A DNA stretch of 64,000 nucleotides, taken from contig JACGWO010000010.1 in assembly GCA_034509735.1 (NCBI GenBank), positions 7,577,193 through 7,641,192 of the forward strand, read 5' to 3'. Numbering within the stretch: the first letter of the stretch is position 1; every line of letters starts with the position of its first letter. The notes under the pieces are model-generated. The model saw nothing but the letters and a program-made list of their open reading frames with translations. It was not told the origin of the DNA and did no database searches. A program made the position numbers and the translations under genes. Below, piece after piece: positions 26,801 to 37,100 of this stretch. The DNA comes from Sesamum alatum. Taxonomy: Eukaryota > Streptophyta > Magnoliopsida > Lamiales > Pedaliaceae.

Positions 26801-29800
26801 ACTCAAATAAGTAATTATAATTCTTGGTATCTATCTTTATTTAAACACCTGATCTATATGCAATATGTTGATGTAGTTGTCTTGCAGATATCCACTTTCG
26901 CTACGTCAAGAAGTGTTTCAGAAAGTAGAGAGACAGTATTTACTGGGTTTGCGGGCAAAAGATCCTGAAGTGCGGATGAAATTCTTTGCTCTTTATCATG
27001 AATCCCTAGGGAAAACCTTGTTTACAAGGCTGCAGTACATTATTCAAATTCAGGATTGGGAGGCTTTGAGTGATGTCTTCTGGCTTAAGCAAGGACTTGA
27101 CCTCCTTTTGGCTATATTAGTTGAGGACAAACCTATTACGCTAGCTCCAAACTCTGCAAAGATCCCACCTGTTTTGGTATCAGGTGCAGCTCCTGATTCT
27201 ACTGGTGTGCAGCCAATGGCAACTGATATTCCTGAAGGCTCAGATGAGGTCCCTCTCACACTAGATAGCCTCGTTTTGAAGCATGCTCATTTTCTTAATG
27301 AGATGAGCAAACTTCAGGTACTGCTTATCTTACTTATTGCTGTAACTAAAGCTGGCTTAGTACTTTATTCTCACTGATAAAAAGGACTCATGTTAACATG
27401 AAATTCTGAATCAGGAGATGGTAACCTTCACTTATAAAGGTCATGTTGCAATGCATAATGGGATGTGGCATTATGCTGTCATAACATTTACTTTTGGCTT
27501 TTCATGTCCTGTGTCTAACACTACAACATCTATACTCTAACCAGAAATTGGCTTGTCACGTTTTGGCATTGATTTATTGTTTTTCCTGGTTTGTGTGCGA
27601 AATAGGATGTCAGTGTATATTACTATTGGTTTTCATTCGTCTTTCCAAAGTATAGGTGACTAATTGCTTTCAATCTATTTTATACTAATAGGTTGCGGAC
27701 CTTATTATCCCACTGAGAGAGCTGGCGCATACAGATGCAAATGTAGCATATCATTTATGGGTTTTGGTGTTTCCAATTGTTTGGGTGACCTTGCATAAGG
27801 AAGAACAGGTGGCACTAGCTAAGCCAATGATAGCTCTCTTATCAAAAGATTATCATAAGAAACAGCAAGCACATCGACCAAATGTTGTGCAAGCTCTTCT
27901 TGAAGGGCTGCAATTAAGTCACCCACAACCACGGATGCCCAGTGAACTAATCAAATACATAGGAAAGACTTACAATGCATGGCACATTGCTCTAGGACTG
28001 CTTGAAAGTCATGTAATGTTGTTCTTGAATGACACAAAGTGTTCTGAGTCTCTGGCTGAACTTTATCGTTTGCTGAATGAGGAAGATATGAGGTGTGGTT
28101 TGTGATGAAACGGTCAATTACTGCAGAAACTAGGGCTGCCTTTCACTTGTTCAGCATGGGTATTGGCAAAGAGCACAAGGCCTTTTTTACCAGGCCATGG
28201 TGAAGCAACCCAAGGCACTTACAACAATACTGTACCAAAAGCTGAGATGTGCTTTGGGAAGAGCAGTGGCTCCATTGTGCTACTCAACTTAGTCAATGGA
28301 TGCTCTTCTGATTTTTGGGAAACTGGTTGAGAATTATGAGATACTATTTGATAGTCTTTGGAAACAGCCAGATTGGGCATATCTCAAAGATCAAGTATTC
28401 CAAAGCTCAATTAGAAGAAACTCCCAAAGCTTCGTATTATCCAGGCTTATTTTGCCCTTCATGAAAAGAACACTAATGGGGTACCCGAGGCTGAAAACAT
28501 AGTCGGAAAAGGTGTTGATCTAGCTTTGGAACAGTGGTGGCAATTGCCTGAAATGTCCATTCATGCCAGAATACCTCTTTTGCAGCAGTTTCAGCAACTT
28601 GTTGAAGTTCAAGAATCAGCTAGAATTATAGTAGATCTAGCAAATGGGAACAAACTTTCTGGAAATTCTGTTGTTGGTGTTCATGGTGGCTTATATGCAG
28701 ATCTCAAGGATATCTTTGAGACATGGCGATTAAGAACACCAAATGAATGGGATAATATGTCTGTTTGGTACGATTTACTTCAATGGAGGAATGAAATGTA
28801 CAATGCAGCTATAGAAGCATTTAAGGATTTAGGTACCACGAACTCACAGCTGCATCATCTTGGTTTCCGTGACAAGGCATGGAATGTCAATAAGCTTGCC
28901 CGCGTTGCTCGTAAGCATGGCTTGTATGATGTTTGTGTTTCTATACTAGAAAAGATGTATGGTCACTCCACAATGGAAGTTCAGGTGCAGCCAACTGATG
29001 CTTTTACATTATATTTTATGTTCTCCCACCAGTGCTACCAATCCTACTCCAAGAGTACCTTTCCCAATTTCTTCTTTTCATTTCTTTTGGATGAGTGGAT
29101 GGATGGTGGCAAAGGTGGGTAATATCAGTACATCATTTGCCTTACTTTTCAATTCATTGTTGATTAATTTTCTGCAGGAGGCTTTTGTTAAGATAAGGGA
29201 ACAAGCAAAAGCGTACTTGGAGATGAAGGGAGAACTAACCAGTGGTCTTAATTTGATTAATAGTACTAATCTGGAATATTTTCCTGTCAAACACAAGGCT
29301 GAAATATTTCGCCTTAAAGGTGATTTTTTGATGAAGCTTAGCGACTGTGAAGGTGCCAATCTTGCATATTCAAATGCTATCACCCTCTTCAAGAACTTGC
29401 CAAAAGGATGGATTAGTTGGGGAAATTATTGTGACATGGTATTGTCATTCATGCTTGTCATCACTATATCTTTTCCCGGTAACTTAAGTTCTTATTGTGC
29501 TCTTCCTATCACAGGCTTACAGGGAAACCCATGAAGACGTCTGGTTAGAATATGCAGTGAGCTGCTTCCTTCAGGGCATCAAATTTGGGATTCCAAATTC
29601 GAGAAGCCACCTAGCCCGTGTTCTATATCTTCTCAGCTTTGATACTCCCAGTGAACCTGTCGGGAGGGCATTTGATAAGTACTTGGAGCAAATACCTCAT
29701 TGGGTTTGGCTATCTTGGATTCCCCAGTTATTGCTATCCCTACAAAGGACTGAAGCTCCTCATTGCAAACTTGTTTTACTTAAAGTTGCAACTGTATATC

Positions 29801-32800
29801 CTCAGGTAGAAACTTGGAACAGGCCTTGAATCCATTTTTACTTGTTTATCTTAGTGTTGATACCATCCTCTTCCAAATTCCAGGCACTGTATTACTGGCT
29901 TCGTACGTATCTGCTTGAACGCCGTGATGTTGCTAATAAGTCTGAATACGGTAGGATGGCAATGGCTCAGCAAAGAATGCAGCAAAATGTCTCTGGGGTT
30001 GGTGCAGCTGGGTCTATGGGCTTGCCTGATGGAAGAGTGGCTGTTCAGGGTGGGGGCACACTGGTCTCAGAGAATCAACTTCATCAGGGAGCTCAGTCTG
30101 CTGGTGGGCTTGGGTCGCATGACGGAAGTAGCTCTCAGGTTCAAGAGACTGAAAGGCAAGGTGCTGCTGAAAATAGTATGCCTTCTGGGAACGACCAATC
30201 ATTGCATCAAACTTCATCTAGTAATGAAGGAGGCCAGAATGCATTGAGGCGAAACAGTGCCATGGGATTGGTTGCCTCTGCTGCCAGTGCTTTTGATGCT
30301 GCAAAAGACATAATGGAGACTCTTAGAAGCAAACACACCAATCTGGCTAGTGAACTTGAGGTAGCTTATTTAGTCTTTCTGGGTTAGGCAATTTGCTTGG
30401 TTATTTATAGCATATGCTATCTATTCTTATTCTTCAGTTTAGTAAGCAAATAGTAATATACTTGTTTACATTTGCTTGGGAATTCATAGATAATGCTAGG
30501 AGCAGGAATCTGGGTGCTTTATTTATCATTTTTTATTAATAGATCAGAAACTGCTAATTTTCATTTGCTTGAGAAGGATTAACATTGTGGTGTAACATTT
30601 TCTGTACAGATTCTACTCACGGAAATTGGCTCAAGGTTTGTTACATTGCCTGAGGAGAGACTGCTGGCTGTAGTTAACGCGCTGCTTCATCGCTGTTACA
30701 AGTACCCAACTGCAACTACAGCAGAAGTTCCCCAGTCTCTAAAAAAAGAGCTTTCTGGTGTTTGCAGAGCTTGCTTTTCAGCAGATGCTGTGAACAAGCA
30801 TGTTGAATTCGTGAGAGAATACAAGCAGGATTTTGAACGTGACCTTGATCCAGAAAGTACTGCAACATTTCCAGCTACCCTTGCTGATCTAACTGAACGA
30901 TTGAAGCACTGGAAGAATATTCTACAGAGCAATGTTGAAGACCGGTTCCCAGCTGTTCTGAAGTTGGAGATGAAAGCAGGTATTGCGAGACTTTCATGTT
31001 GTTGATGTGAAGTTCCCGGACAGTATTTTGCGGATCAGGTGCCTCATCTGAAGCTGAAATTTACGATATAATGTTCAGATTGACTTTTTAATATGAAATT
31101 TTAAGTTCTCTGCGAACAAAATAATTTTGGTTGCAATTATGTTTTATTGGTCCCAGTTTTTTGGGCATTTAATTGGCACTCGCAAATCTATTCCCGGCCC
31201 TGTATTTAGTATAATTGATTGTTGAAATGTCATTCCTTAAGAATCTCCAATCCCATTCCAATCCTCAAACTGAAATGAATCATCCTGGTTTGATCGCAGG
31301 AAGTTGCACCTGATCATACAGTGAAGTTGGACAGAGTGGGAGCTGACATTCCTATTGTTAGAAGGCATGGTAGCAGTTTCCGGCGGTTGACACTGATTGG
31401 TTCTGATGGCTCTCAGCGCCACTTTATAGTTCAGACATCTTTAACCCCCAATGCTAGAAGTGATGAAAGAATCTTGCAACTCTTCCGGGTAATGAACCGA
31501 ATGTTCGATAAGCACAAGGAATCCAGGCGACGCCATATTTGCATTCACACCCCAATCATTATTCCCGTCTGGTCACAGGTAATAAAGCTGGTGCTAAGAT
31601 ACTATGTGTTGTTTTGCTTTTACTGTTAGATAATTTGACTTAGAGATAAAATGTCCAGTAACCTCATTCACCAAGAGTTTCTAGCTGTAAAATCTGGCTG
31701 TTGATGTAGCTTCATATTACATTAGTAAAGATCTTCTTAGAGCCTTGCATGTGTACAATTGATCTTTGGTTGAAAATGACTCTTATTTGCCTCATTTCTT
31801 GTGATTCTCATTTAGGTCCGCATGGTTGAAGATGATCTGATGTACAGCACCTTCCTTCAGGTATATGAAAACCATTGTGCTAGGAATGACCGGGAGGCAG
31901 ATTTACCGATTACTTATTTCAAAGAGCAACTCAACCAAGCCATATGCGGCCAGATATCACCAGAAGCTGTGGTAGATCTTCGTCTGCAAGCGTACAATGA
32001 TATTACAAAAAGTATCGTGACAGAGAGCATTTTCTCACAGTACATGTACAAAACTTTGTTAAATGGAAATCATACGTGGGCATTCAAGAAACAATTTGCA
32101 GTCCAGTTAGCTCTTTCAAGCTTTATGTCCTTCATGCTACAAATTGGAGGAAGGTCCCCAAACAAGATTCTGTTTGCCAAGAACACAGGAAAAATTTTTC
32201 AGACAGATTTTCATCCCGCATATGATGCGAATGGAATGATTGAGTTCAATGAACCAGTGCCTTTCCGATTGACAAGGAATCTGCAGGCATTTTTCTCCCA
32301 TTTTGGTGTCGAAGGCCTTATCGTTTCTGCGATGTGTGCTGCTGCACAGGCTGTGGTTTCACCCAAAGTAAGTCCGCGCTTGTGTATATGCCATCATCTT
32401 CAACTTATTAATGTTTCTTTTGTGCTCCTTTTTGTTTTTTGGTTAAGTTCAGCTTATTAGGTTGATACTTAATGTTTGAAAATTCACTGCTACAGCAAAG
32501 CCAGCATTTGTGGCATCATTTGGCAATGTTCTTCCGTGACGAGTTGATATCTTGGTCTTGGAGAAGACCTCTTGGAATGCCACTAGCACCTGTGGGAAGC
32601 GGTAGTCTGAACAATGTGGACCTCAAACAGAAAATCACTACAAATGTTGAGCATGTCATAGGCCGGATCAATGGAATAGCTCCACAATACATATCTGAAG
32701 AGGTATCTTTTACAGTGTGGTTTTATATTCTCATACCAATATTCAAATGCATTTATGGATTACCTCAATTACCGAATAGATCTACTGCATATAAGAGGCA

Positions 32801-33136
32801 ATTTAACAATAGACGGGCAGAGTAACATGCGATGAGTCTAACCAACAACCATAAATATTCATTAGTGAATTGGAAGCACTAGTACTTCTGTGTTCCTGGT
32901 TATTTTACTAATCATCTACACACAAACACACAATGTTTCTGTATGTATATGTAAATGCCCATTTAGAATTTTGCTTCATTGTGGGCTGGCTACTGAATAA
33001 TGTGATTGGAATATAGGAGGAAAATGGTGTGGATCCACCACAATCAGTGCAGAGGGGCGTTGCCGAGTTGGTTGAGGCTGCACTTACTCCCAGAAACTTA
33101 TGCATGATGGATCCAACGTGGCACCCTTGGTTTTAA
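5883..33136 (+). CDS. TRA1: Tra1/TRRAP-like scaffold protein (35 coding exons)
   Basis: Giant PIKK-family pseudokinase that recruits SAGA/NuA4 acetyltransferase complexes to activators in the nucleus. The N-terminus MSPVQNFEQHARHLIEPDL and C-terminus WHPWF match plant Tra1. Exons: 5883-5940, 6064-6833, 7186-7310, 7390-7475, 8542-8650, 8854-8949, 9069-9131, 9232-9291, 10595-10663, 12287-12368, 12528-12580, 12655-12753, 12824-14056, 14472-15467, 15538-15873, 16822-17080, 17190-17412, 17488-17872, 20815-20964, 21072-21293, 21780-22001, 23192-23845, 24722-24982, 25074-25421, 26397-26810, 26888-27317, 27692-28984, 29178-29438, 29515-29805, 29884-30360, 30610-31038, 31300-31578, 31816-32367, 32496-32702, 33017-33136. 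The sum is 11,712 nt, about 3,900 codons, the usual plant Tra1 size. All introns are GT-AG and phases match once a few indels are allowed for. The frame is broken in exons 3, 25, 27 and 31 (separate entries), so as written it is not translatable in full. Confidence 0.93.
7186..7310 (+). other. Tra1 exon 3 with a one-base frame break
   Basis: The exon opens TVSFLTYLLKSFADYIS in frame. The following conserved segment HEESICKSIVNLLVTCSDS is in a different frame, beginning at 7239. A single missing base near 7237 (ATCAGCAACATGAAG) would join the two. As written, a stop codon appears 8-10 codons later. The flanking splice sites and the phase into exon 4 are normal once one base is added. Confidence 0.85.
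7476..8541 (+). other. Tra1 intron 4 (1.07 kb)
   Basis: GT at 7476 and AG at 8540-8541 join GAG AG to G GTC CTT in phase. The interior is T-rich, with no coding signal or recognisable transposon. The open frame near 7994-8176 has no similarity that I recognise. Confidence 0.75.
9292..10594 (+). other. Tra1 intron 8 (1.3 kb)
   Basis: This T-rich intron is bounded by CAG|GTACTT and GGGTAG|CTACTC. At 9474-9560 it contains a run of ACACCCC motifs (TAAATTACACTGACACCCCA and relatives), as seen at the ends of some plant DNA transposons. I did not find the matching second end. Nothing else is visible. Confidence 0.6.
10664..12286 (+). other. Tra1 intron 9 (1.6 kb), possible MITE inside
   Basis: The segment 11221-11700 starts GGCCAGTTTGGTTTTGC and contains CCAAACATTCCC near its right side, hinting at an old inverted-repeat element. 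The rest is T-rich. The acceptor reads CAGCAG|GCA, a tandem NAGNAG site, so mRNAs could differ by one Gln codon. Confidence 0.5.
15874..16821 (+). other. Tra1 intron 15 (0.95 kb)
   Basis: The intron is bounded by CGC CAG|GTTGAG and TTTTTCAG|GTTATT. It is T-rich and I see no gene or transposon inside. Confidence 0.7.
17873..20814 (+). other. Tra1 intron 18 (2.9 kb)
   Basis: This is the longest intron of the gene, between ATG CAA|GTAAGT and TTGCAG|GTAAAA. It holds an antisense Ty1/copia remnant at about 19080-19870 and otherwise AT-rich sequence with a short TG/AT run at 20384-20406. Because the remnant is antisense and riddled with stops, it should not add sense coding sequence to the mRNA. 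Confidence 0.8.
19080..19870 (-). pseudogene. Degenerate Ty1/copia pol fragment inside Tra1 intron 18
   Basis: Reading the minus strand from high to low coordinates, the order is that of a copia polyprotein. First comes a protease-like WLLESSSTNS (from the WLLDSGAT motif). Next are gag-pre-integrase pieces (NNVLFAPGFL, YYQLTKSHN, then RHELRGLYYLDA). The integrase start follows, in broken frames (QLLPFDFESS and a remnant of the SDVWGPS motif). Several frameshifts separate these parts. No LTRs or target duplication were found, so it is a fragment and not a whole element. Confidence 0.7.
22002..23191 (+). other. Tra1 intron 21 (1.2 kb)
   Basis: The intron is bounded by ATA CTG CAG|GTCAAC and GCTGCAG|GTGTTTG. 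I see no gene or element inside; it is ordinary AT-rich intron sequence. Confidence 0.7.
23846..24721 (+). other. Tra1 intron 22 (0.88 kb)
   Basis: The intron separates CTTATAAGA|GTAAGT from TATGTAG|GTAGCCCTA. The open frames inside (for example 24186-24542) encode hydrophobic runs from T-rich DNA with no family match. Nothing else is visible. Confidence 0.65.
25422..26396 (+). other. Tra1 intron 24 (0.98 kb)
   Basis: The intron lies between ACAAGACAA|GTATGT and CATCCAG|GGTCAG. Around 25515-25620 there is a segment rich in AATTTC/GAAATT, including the inverted words TCTCGGAATT and AACTCTCGAAATTCT, suggesting a small degenerate inverted-repeat element. No coding signal is seen. Confidence 0.55.
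26397..26810 (+). other. Tra1 exon 25 with one extra T
   Basis: The frame is open from GQRSDPDSAVTSS to DRKYLEL. CTTGAACTTTCTATATGG then contains one T more than needed for the conserved LELLYGLCADSNKYPL. The surplus base lies in the T run at 26779-26781. As written, a stop (TGA) follows after about eight codons. Removing one T also restores the phase into exon 26 (AA|A TAT CCA). Confidence 0.88.
28100..28430 (+). other. Cluster of eight single-base indels in Tra1 exon 27
   Basis: Conserved Tra1 peptide segments continue across this stretch but hop between frames. One base is missing near 28104, 28137, 28205, 28255, 28299, 28397 and 28405, and one base is extra near 28423. The net change is -6, so the frame is the same before and after and exon length stays a multiple of 3. 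Most changes are one base lost or gained in a run of identical bases (GG, TTT, CCC). Amino-acid identity between the breaks remains high (for example NNTVPKAEMC and LVENYEILFDSLWK). Confidence 0.85.
30610..31038 (+). other. Tra1 exon 31 with three missing bases near its end
   Basis: The frame is open from ILLTEIGSRFVTLPEERLL to VEDRFPAVLKLE. The conserved tail (DESRYLRDFHVVDVEVPGQY in this family) is then reached only if single bases are missing near 30970, 30983 and 31013. A conserved FADQ|EVAPDH junction across the intron sets the exon end at 31038 (CGGATCAG|GTGCCT). Three losses leave the phase into exon 32 unchanged. Confidence 0.8.
31300..33136 (+). other. Tra1 pseudokinase (PI3K-like) and FATC region
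   Basis: Exons 32-35 encode the PI3/4-kinase-like fold. The catalytic signatures of active PIKKs are absent. GGRSPNKILFAKNTGKIF stands where active members have a GDRHPSN-type catalytic loop, and QTDFHPAYD stands in place of HIDFGD. This is the expected TRRAP state: a scaffold with no kinase activity. The final 33 residues, ending NLCMMDPTWHPWF, are the FATC domain. All four exons are open and in phase, and the stop TAA lies at 33134-33136. Confidence 0.92.
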
Positions 33137-33636
33137 TGTATTATTGTTAACCTGCAGTTTTTGTATAGTTGCACCAGTCCCCATACATTGATATTTTACT
33201 TATGGAGGTGGTAGGAGTAGTAACTTTAGGCAGTTTATTGGGAACTCAAGTGCTGTTTGAATACTTCTAGTAAGGTGTAAATATATTTGTGCTAATATCA
33301 ATTTTGTTTGTTTGTTTCTCTGTCTTTTTATACTTCAGTTAAAACCAAGCTCCAAATAAGCTTATGAATCATTCCTTCATATTGTGCATTTGGAGTTGCA
33401 TCTACAATAGAAAATTTCTCAGATTCATCATTATCATTTATCAAGCATGCATAGAGTGATGCCAATTTTAAAAATTTGGAGCCCATGAACTCATGAGTTT
33501 AGAAGGAATATTATAATATTTTAGGAGGTTTATTTCAAACTATGTCAACCATTCACTTGTATGAAGAAATATTAACTTTTGAGTGGGATAAAGTTTGTAG
33601 TAGTACTTTTAGAAGTATTACGTGCAGTGCATGTGT

Positions 33637-33704
33637 AGAAAGGTTATTATTAAATAAAAAGTTAATTTTTAGAAAGGTTATTATTAAATAAAAAGTTAAT
33701 TTTT
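33637..33704. repeat. 34-bp perfect tandem duplication
   Basis: AGAAAGGTTATTATTAAATA with its AAAAGTTAATTTTT tail occurs twice head to tail, at 33637 and 33671. The copies are identical, pointing to a recent slip duplication. Confidence 0.92.
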
Positions 33705-33767
33705 AGAATTTGATAATCTGCATGTCATGTGGACTAGTTATTATACACGATTTGCTATTATCAGTAA

Positions 33768-33821
33768 ATTCATTAACTTTTATTAAGGAAATAAATTCAT
33801 TAACTTTTATTACGGAAATAA
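33768..33821. repeat. 27-bp tandem duplication
   Basis: ATTCATTAACTTTTATTAAG followed by GAAATAA occurs twice, at 33768 and 33795, with one A/C difference. Confidence 0.9.
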
Positions 33822-34129
33822 ACTTCAGAATTAGATGTAGTTTTTCTAAATTATGAGAGATTTATATGTAATTATACTGAATTTTAAGAGAGGATGGTAT
33901 AATTATCTTTAAAATCGATTATTGTTGAAATAAAAATAGCGATCTATTCAAAAAGTCGAAAAAACCATATTCTTTTAATTTCAACAATCTATTCAAATAA
34001 TTAATATTAATATAAAAAAGAATAAATTTTGTTCTTTCTTTTACTCAATTTTATGTAGCTAGGTTCTCCTATGAAACAAATTAAACTCCTCACTTAAATT
34101 TGAACAAACAATTAACCCACACATGAGCA

Positions 34130-37100
34130 GAAACAGCTCAAAGCTCTGGTCCTCCAAGCCTCTTTTGATCTTCCTCATCCATTACTATTTCCTCGACGCA
34201 ATTTGCATCCTGTGAGTGTGAGACAACTCGCCAAGGCAAGTTTGCAAGTGCCCAACATTGCCGAGCATAGGTTACAACGCAGCAATACATGCATACTGTC
34301 TTCTTACCCCTGTGAGCATCTACACACACTAACCAGCGACTTGTACACCACGCTTCCGCAGATTAGTCTAAACTGGGATTGCTTCCTTGCAAAGCACTGC
34401 TTATCGAGAACTTCCCCTTGGAGCCAAAAAATGCACACACCAAGACGACTTTGGTTGCGCTGCTCCCTACTGGGGTTTTTCAGAATTTCTTCCGAGAACC
34501 CCATCCTCCCGAACCAACTGAGCCACTGTGTCTGCGCCATCCAACGTCCGTAGAGGCGAAATAGGTCTGAACGTAGAGGGTCATAGCAACCAAGGGTCCA
34601 GCATTTATTCGCACACGACTACCATCCCCTACCTTCCACTGCAAGTGGGGCGAAGCTAGAAATTTGGCTTAACCGTATCAGAATTTATATTAATTAGTTT
34701 GGTTCATTAAAGTATTAAATTCATAAAAAAATTAAATTATTATAATAACTATTGCAAATTAAATAAATACAATGATATCATTAATTCTTATAACTATTAT
34801 TCGGACAATGGGATGGGCAGAAATTTAGGAGTAACAAATTTTGCGGTCTCGTAATAATAAATTTACTAATTTCTGAAAATTAAAACTTACATTTACATAA
34901 GCTTGTTTATTTGTCTTGAGAGAGTTGAATAAAAAGTTTATCAAATAAAATAATGAATAACTAATTCAAAAAACTTCGAATAATGAACATTAAAATTCAG
35001 CATAAATAATAAATTTCTTTCGATCAACTAGGACATTGTTTTGGGTGCTCTCTCTACATGAACCGAAAAAAATAATCTAGAGAAACTAAATTTATTTTTA
35101 TCTAATAAATAGAAAAAAAAATTACAAAACTATCAAGATAAACAAGTTGGTCGAAAAAATCACAATACATAATTGAAAACCGATAACATAAAAATATAAA
35201 ATATAGATGCGATGAATTTTGGAAGAATTATAACATGTTGTTTGAGAAAATCACATGATAGAAAATATCTTACCTTAGATTGAAGGCAAGCGCTGTCGGC
35301 CGCTAGGGCTCGACGGGGCTTGCTCCGCTACTGACCTCAAGCCACCTTGCAACAGGCTCTTAGCTTCGCAAATCAACTTCCAAGTGAAAGATGGTTGTGC
35401 TCCACACTGTGCCTCGAGGAACTCCATCGCCGAAAAGTACTTATGCTTTAGAAATTCACTCAGCGTAGTCTACAGGTTTGAGGCAATACGCAACTCCTAT
35501 TTAGCAAGTAGCGCCGAATTGAATGCTAGCAAGCTCCGAAACCTCAAACCCCCCTCATGTTTACCTTTTCCACAATCTCCCTACACGATCCAATGAATTT
35601 CCAAGCCAATCCGTTTTTTTGGCAAAAAGAAGTTCGCAGTCATACCCTCGATTTCTTTCAGCAAACTATCTGGGACTCGAAAGCAAATGATAACATATGT
35701 AGGGATAGACTGTACCATTGTTTTGATGAGAACTTTGTGCCCTGCCTGGGAAAGATGTCGTGCCGACTAGCTATAAATTTTAGCCCACACGCAGTGCTTT
35801 ACACTTGCAAATACTTCTTGCGTCATTCGCCCAATTATTTTCTGTAACCCCAGGTATTTGTCATGCTTCGCCACTACTTGCAACGCCGAGTCGGGAAGCA
35901 AGCTCCCTCTCAGTAGCTGTAGCATGTCTTTGCTAAAGATGATTGCCGATTTCTCAAACTTAATTTTTCAGCCCGATACCCCCTCGAGGTCAGCCGACAG
36001 TGCTTGACGTAGAAAACATGGCCTTCGTTGTGAATGAGAGACGTAGGTGTGCCCCGACTGATCATCACCCCTCGCATGCGGCCAAAGGCGTTCCTCCGCT
36101 AAATCATACTTCGTAGGACTTCTACACAAAGGAGAAACAAAATATAGGGACAATCATCACCTTCACAGATTCCCCATGTCGGTTCAATTAATCTAAATTG
36201 ACTATCCTCGAGCATAGTTGAGTATGAGACTGAGACACACACACCATTATAAGAGCCACGACATGTGGGTGGAAACCTATTCTAAGTAACACCCTCTCAA
36301 GAAAGCACCACTCAACGTGATGATAGACCTATTGATGTCGGGCTTGAAGACAACATAGCCGACCTTATGAGGCAAGTAATGGTTTAATTCACAAGCTATA
36401 AGAACGTTATTAGTATCAGTCTACCAGGAGTAAAAGCCGATGGAGACTTAGATATAATGCTATCGAAGAAGGGCTTCATACGACTAGCTATAGCTTTAGA
36501 TGCAATCTTATACATGACGTTACATAAGCTAATTGGTCTAAACTTAATAACTGATTCCGAATTGAATCATTTTAGAATGAGCACGATGTGTGTAGATTAA
36601 ATTGGGGTTTAAGAACATAATTATTCAAGAAATTCAACACACAAGCAGTCAGATCGGAACCAATAATGTGCCAATTTTTTTTGATTAAAAAGCGGGATCC
36701 ATAACCATCTGGGTATGGAGACTTGAAAGGATGCATTTATGAAAGAGCTACCTTGACCTACTCAATCGTGAAGGGGAGGATCAACTCTTGATTCATTGTT
36801 CCTTTCATCTCTAGCGGAATAAATCTCATCCATCTTGCTGGCTTTGCGGTTGGTGGAGCGAAATAAAGTTTGAAAATACTTTAAGATAGCCTTTTTGTAT
36901 GTCTTCCTTTTTCGTCATGACCTCTCCCTCGTAGATTTCAAATGCTGACTCGCATTTCTTCTTTGGTGCTCGCTCGCGCATGCATGATAGAATGTTATGT
37001 TTCCATCGCCTTTGTGCAATCATTGTGCTTTGCTTATCTGTTTCCAGATCAATTCCTCTCTTTCCAGGCACTCCTCAAGCTCATTTGGCTTTGCTTCAAT

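Larger units (their letters stand above)
26397..30360 (+). other. Tra1 FAT-domain region (exons 25-30)
   Basis: This part corresponds to the FAT domain common to PIKK proteins. Motifs as in plant Tra1 include LTRNL-preceding helices such as QYIIQIQDWEALSDVFWL, PEMSIHARIPLLQQFQQL, IEAFKDLGTTNSQLHHLGF and HWVWLSWIPQLLLSLQR. A Gly/Ser/Gln-rich linker at 29990-30230 separates FAT from the kinase-like region and is probably disordered. Exon 27 within it carries an indel cluster (separate entry). Confidence 0.8.
33137..34129. other. Tra1 3' untranslated region and AT-rich spacer
   Basis: The probable 3' UTR extends to about 33330, where TGTAAATATATTTGTGC and TTTGTTTGTTTGTTTC could serve as plant polyadenylation signals. 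Beyond that the DNA is AT-rich without genes. Two tiny tandem duplications are present: 34 bp x2 at 33637-33704 and 27 bp x2 at 33768-33821. Confidence 0.5.

Noticed and set aside
31300..32702. Active PI3K-like protein kinase
   Set aside because: The catalytic-loop and DFG-type residues are replaced, as in all Tra1/TRRAP proteins.
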